Assembly (NCBI RefSeq): GCF_035918235.1 | Contig: NZ_CP109485.1 | Coordinates: 2,108,001 to 2,172,000, forward strand | Source: Streptomyces sp. NBC_01445 | Lineage (GTDB): Bacteria > Actinomycetota > Actinomycetes > Streptomycetales > Streptomycetaceae | Direction of reading: 5' to 3' | DNA length: 64,000 bases | Made by a program: the position numbers and the translations under genes | The notes under the pieces: generated by a model | Database searches by the model: none | The model's input: the letters and a program-made list of their open reading frames with translations, nothing else | What the model was told of the DNA's origin: nothing | Part shown: in pieces, positions 60,807 to 64,000 of the stretch | Layout of the letters: the number at the start of each line of letters is the position of its first letter | How positions within the stretch are numbered: position 1 is the first letter of the stretch

Positions 60807-61502
60807 TCACGGTGCCAGCAGGCGGAGCAGGTGCTCCCGAGCCTCCTCAGCGGCGGGTTCCTCGGCCACCAGGCGGCCGAGCTTCATGACCGCGACCCGG
60901 TCGCACACTCCCAGGGTCGCGTCGATGTTCTGCTCGACGAGCAGGATGCCGGTGCCGCGTTCCTGGCGTTCCCAGCGCAGGGCGCTGACCACGGTGTCCA
61001 CCATCGACGGCTGCAGGCCCGCGGTGATCTCGTCCAGGACGATGAGCGTGGGGTCGGCAAGCAGGGCGCGGGCAAGAACGAGCATCTTCTGCTCGCCCCC
61101 GGACAGGGTGCCGGCGCGCTGACGGAGACGTGTGCCCAGGACGGGGAAGAGTTCGAGGACGGTCGATCGCCGCTTGGGGTCGATGCGCCCGGCCTTGGCG
61201 GCGACGATGTTCTCCTCGACGCTCAGCGCCGCGAACACCGGCTCGTCCTGCGGGCCATAGGCCACGCCTCGGCCCACGGTCCGTTCCGGCAGCCGGCCGG
61301 TGATGTCCTCCCCGCCGAGATGCACGGTGCCCGCGGTCGGCCGGATGAAGCCGAGGAGCGTCTCGAGCAGCGTTGTCTTGCCCATGCCGTTGCGGCCGAC
61401 GACTCCGACGGCCTCGCCGTCGCCCACGGTCAGATCCACCCCCCTGAGGACGGTGGCGGATCCGTAACCGGATTCGATGCCCTGTGCCGTCAGCTTCATC
61501 AC
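60807..61502 (-). CDS. livF: ABC transporter ATP-binding protein, LivF type
   Basis: A 231-residue ATPase with Walker A GRNGMGKTTLLETLLG, signature LSGGEQKMLVLARALL, Walker B LIVLDEITAGLQPS and H-loop/downstream LLVEQNIDATLGV. The GRNGMGKTT form is usual for LivF. Its start overlaps the stop of the LivM-LivG fusion gene (ATGA), so the two are co-translated. Confidence 0.92.
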   Translation of the reverse strand: MMKLTAQGIESGYGSATVLRGVDLTVGDGEAVGVVGRNGMGKTTLLETLLGFIRPTAGTVHLGGEDITGRLPERTVGRGVAYGPQDEPVFAALSVEENIVAAKAGRIDPKRRSTVLELFPVLGTRLRQRAGTLSGGEQKMLVLARALLADPTLIVLDEITAGLQPSMVDTVVSALRWERQERGTGILLVEQNIDATLGVCDRVAVMKLGRLVAEEPAAEEAREHLLRLLAP

Positions 61503-63295
61503 GCCACCGTCCCGAGGTAGGCCTCACGGACCACATCGGAGTTGCTGACCTCGGCGGGAGTGCCGTCCTCGATGATCCGGCCCTCGTGCAGGACGACAAC
61601 ACGGTCGGCGATCCGGTTGACGAAGTCCAGGTCGTGCTCGATGAGGATGATCGTCATGCCTCCCCTTGCAAGGCGTTGCAACACCGTTCCCACGACCGCC
61701 CGTTCGTTGTGGGTGAGCCCGGCAGTGGGTTCGTCGAGCAGCAGCACCTGGGGGCGGGAGGCAACCGAGGCGGCGATCTCCAGTCCCTGTTTGAGCCCGT
61801 GTGCCAGCGACGTGCTCTTCTCATGGTCCCGCCCCTGTAGGCCCATGGCCTCAAGAACGTCGAGCACCGCTGGAGAGGTGGGGATGCGTCGGCTCCGTCG
61901 CCAGAAGGAGGGCAGTCTGCCTGCCTTGCGGGCGAGCAGGACCGTCTCGGCCGCCGAAAGGCTTTCGAACAGCTGCGGCGACTGGAACTTGCGGCTCACT
62001 CCCCGGCGCGCGAGGCGGTGCGCCGGGGGACGGCGGTCCACAGTGTGTGCGCCGAGGTCGTAGTGCACGGTGCCCCGGGCGGACAGGTTGCCATCGGCGA
62101 GCACGGACACCAGCGTCGACTTGCCGGCTCCGTTCGGGCCGACGACGCAGAGCAGTTCGCCCCGCTGCACTTTCAGGTCCACACCACGCAGCACCTGAAG
62201 GCTCCCGTATCCGAACTCGAGGCCGGAAACCGATATGACGGGAGACTTGTCCGGGAGCGGTGCGGGCGCGGTGGTCTCGGGGACGATCTCGCGCTCGTCG
62301 GCCCGGGCATCTCGTCTCAGCAGCCGACCGAACGCGCGGGTGAGCGGCGGCAGGATGCCGCTGGGCGTGAACACCACGACGAGCACGAACAGCAGGCCCT
62401 GGATCAGCGACCACTGCGTGGGGAAACTCCCCGACAGGCGCGCCCCGAGCAGTTGCAGGCCGATGGCACCGATCACCGGGCCGATGATGGTGGCGCGTCC
62501 GCCGACCGCCACCCACACCATCATCTGCGTGGCGAACAGGAAGGTGAACAGGTCGGCGGCCACCAGTCCGGTGGCGAGCGCCATCAGCCCACCCGCGAAG
62601 GCGGCCAGGCCCGCGCCGCCCATGAACGTCACGGTCTTGACGTTCTCCACGCTGTAGCCGAGGTAGCGGGTGCGAACCTCGTTGTCCCTGACTGCCCGCA
62701 ACAGCAGGCCGACATCGCTGCGGACCAGGATGAGCGCACCCGCGGTGACCAGCACGAGCGCCGCCAGGGTGAGGTAGTACCAGGCGCGGGTGGTGATCGT
62801 GAGGGGATTGAAGCCGAACAGTCCGTTCTCGCCACCGGTGACGGTGGGAAATTGTGAGTAGAGCGTGGTGGCAGCGGTGGTCAGGGCCAGGGTGACGACC
62901 GCGATGTAGAACGGGGATCCCTTGGCCGAGAAGGCGAAGCGCCCCACCACGCCGGCGACCGCGGCGGCGATGGCGATGCCGAGGAGCAGGGAAACGGCGT
63001 AGCGCCAGGGCTCGTCCTGTACCGAGATGACTAGACCGGTGCTGTCGGTCGTCGTGGTCATGGCACCCACCGTGAGGGCGCCGATGCCGAACCACAGGCC
63101 GTGTCCCAGGTCGGGCGCGCCGACGTAACCCCAGACGAGGTCGAGGCTGACGGCGGATATGCCGTAGATGAAGGCGACGGTGAGCAGGCTGACGTCGTAT
63201 TCACCGACGACCTGGCCGAGCACCACGAACACGAGCACGGCGACAAGTGCGCCGGCGGCCGAGAGTCGGCCGTTGAAGGTCAGGCGTGACGCCAT
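61499..63295 (-). CDS. Fused LivM permease - LivG ATPase
   Basis: A 598-residue chain. Residues 1 to about 330 form a LivM permease with DLVWGYVGAPDLGHGLWFGI and YLGYSVENVKTVTFMGGAGL. A charged linker leads to a LivG ATPase with Walker A GPNGAGKSTLVSVLAD near residue 385, SLAHGLKQGLEIAASVASRP as degenerate signature, Walker B VLLLDEPTAGLTHNE and IILIEHDLDFV. It overlaps livH by 16 bp upstream and livF by 4 bp downstream. It is a separate system from the triple fusion at 9478 and has a different order of fusion (LivF free). Confidence 0.92.
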   Translation of the reverse strand: MASRLTFNGRLSAAGALVAVLVFVVLGQVVGEYDVSLLTVAFIYGISAVSLDLVWGYVGAPDLGHGLWFGIGALTVGAMTTTTDSTGLVISVQDEPWRYAVSLLLGIAIAAAVAGVVGRFAFSAKGSPFYIAVVTLALTTAATTLYSQFPTVTGGENGLFGFNPLTITTRAWYYLTLAALVLVTAGALILVRSDVGLLLRAVRDNEVRTRYLGYSVENVKTVTFMGGAGLAAFAGGLMALATGLVAADLFTFLFATQMMVWVAVGGRATIIGPVIGAIGLQLLGARLSGSFPTQWSLIQGLLFVLVVVFTPSGILPPLTRAFGRLLRRDARADEREIVPETTAPAPLPDKSPVISVSGLEFGYGSLQVLRGVDLKVQRGELLCVVGPNGAGKSTLVSVLADGNLSARGTVHYDLGAHTVDRRPPAHRLARRGVSRKFQSPQLFESLSAAETVLLARKAGRLPSFWRRSRRIPTSPAVLDVLEAMGLQGRDHEKSTSLAHGLKQGLEIAASVASRPQVLLLDEPTAGLTHNERAVVGTVLQRLARGGMTIILIEHDLDFVNRIADRVVVLHEGRIIEDGTPAEVSNSDVVREAYLGTVA

Positions 63296-64000
63296 GTCAA
63301 CCCCTCGGGTCGGATACGCAGGAGAACGACGGCGACCGCGATGACCGCCGTGGAGCTGTAGACGGGGCTGGCCCAGTGCGCAAAGAGAATCTGCACCACC
63401 CCGAGGACGAGGCAGCTGGTCACGACCCCGGACAGCCTTCCGCCGGCAAGCAGCACCGCAAGGAACCCGGTGGCCACCAGGGAGAGCGCGTAGTTGGGGG
63501 TGACTGCCTGGGTGGGGCCCAGGGCGGCGCCGGCGAAGCCGGAGAGCGCGCAGCCGACGACGAACGTAACGGCTCGGATGAGCGCGACCCGGATACCGAG
63601 CGCACGGGCGAGGTGCTGGTTGGACTGCACCATGCGAATGGTCAGGCCGACCCTGGTGAAACGCATCAGCAGTGCCAGCGCCACGACCAGCGCGGCTGCC
63701 AGCAGGATCAGCAGGAGCCGGTAGGTCGGGTACGGCGTTCCGGCGACGGACGTCGCCGTGGCCATTGGCTGGCCGACCGCCTGGTTGTCATGTCCGAATC
63801 CCAGCGTCAGGGCCTGAATGACGATCAGGGAGATGCCCCAGGTGGCGAGAATCGTCTCCAGGGGGCGGTCATAGAGGCGCCGGATGACCAGGCCCTCGAC
63901 GACGAGCCCGGTGACCGCCGCGGCGGCGGCACCGGTCAGGATGCCCGTCCAGAACGGCCAGCCCGCCCGGTGCGTGATCACTGAGGCATAGACGCCGACC
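63280..64000 (-). CDS. livH: LivH-type ABC permease, N-terminus beyond the window
   Basis: About 239 residues of a HAAT permease, open to the window end. VVEGLVIRRLYDRPLETILA and TWGISLIVIQALTLGFG are standard LivH features, with GALGPTQAV-like and GVVQILFAHWASPVYSSTAV near the C-terminus. The gene ends 16 bp inside the LivM-LivG gene. The first spans and start codon are missing here. The binding protein is expected further upstream, outside the window. Confidence 0.9.
   Translation of the reverse strand, partial: VGVYASVITHRAGWPFWTGILTGAAAAAVTGLVVEGLVIRRLYDRPLETILATWGISLIVIQALTLGFGHDNQAVGQPMATATSVAGTPYPTYRLLLILLAAALVVALALLMRFTRVGLTIRMVQSNQHLARALGIRVALIRAVTFVVGCALSGFAGAALGPTQAVTPNYALSLVATGFLAVLLAGGRLSGVVTSCLVLGVVQILFAHWASPVYSSTAVIAVAVVLLRIRPEGLTWRHA

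Overview
The base composition (very high GC with G/C in most third codon positions), the AGGAGG-type ribosome binding sites, the frequent GTG starts and the gene families all point to an actinomycete, most likely Streptomyces. The window has the look of an accessory, rearranged part of the chromosome or a large plasmid. It carries catabolic and transport cassettes, each with its own regulator, separated by at least six decayed transposase fragments, two IS200/IS605-type elements and a dozen truncated or frameshifted genes. No tRNA, rRNA or CRISPR array was seen.

Layout. 1-1619: 3' end of a fused isobutyryl-CoA mutase and a 3-hydroxyacyl-CoA dehydrogenase. 1702-13924 (minus strand): an operon-like catabolic run of SDR, LivH, a single-chain LivM-LivG-LivF transporter, FAD dehydrogenase, aldehyde dehydrogenase, acyl-CoA dehydrogenase, a 2,4-dienoyl-CoA-reductase-like flavoenzyme and a GMC oxidoreductase; a zinc alcohol dehydrogenase diverges at 14025. 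This looks like import and beta-oxidation-like breakdown of an unidentified hydrophobic or branched substrate. 15069-15643 is a scar (LysR remnant, racemase start, transposase tail). 15772-18594 is a large membrane-anchored PP2C (SpoIIE) phosphatase.

19016-26811: a sugar-acid cassette (P-loop kinase, two MFS permeases, KDPG aldolase, DeoR regulator, DapA-type aldolase, 2-hydroxyacid dehydrogenase, FadR-type GntR regulator). Two copies of a GTCAAC/GTTGAC palindrome sit upstream of the genes the GntR protein probably controls. 26960-29295: decayed transposase, AT-richer HTH remnant and an orphan TnpB. 29373-34713: Lrp-type regulator diverging from an MFS permease, an M20 amidohydrolase and an amidase. 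35369: a DHA1-type MFS exporter. A 92-bp hairpin-bearing repeat lies at 18870 and again at 34847.

36861-43085 (minus): LacI regulator, lipoprotein binding protein, two ABC sugar permeases and a GH31 glycosidase, a complete oligosaccharide utilisation cassette. 44081-48444 (minus): polyphosphate glucokinase, relic of phosphoglucose isomerase, 6-phosphogluconate dehydrogenase, frameshifted 6-phosphogluconolactonase and glucose-6-phosphate dehydrogenase, i.e. an eroding oxidative pentose phosphate operon. 48830-49757: transposase and GntR remnants. 49820-51625: zinc alcohol dehydrogenase and divergent TetR regulator with matching operators. 53286-55137: an apparently intact IS200/IS605 element (TnpA plus TnpB). 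55743-58444: PadR regulator with ABC exporter. 59255-64000 (minus): a second branched-chain-type ABC importer (LivH, fused LivM-LivG, LivF) followed by a cytochrome P450 with an unusual I-helix.
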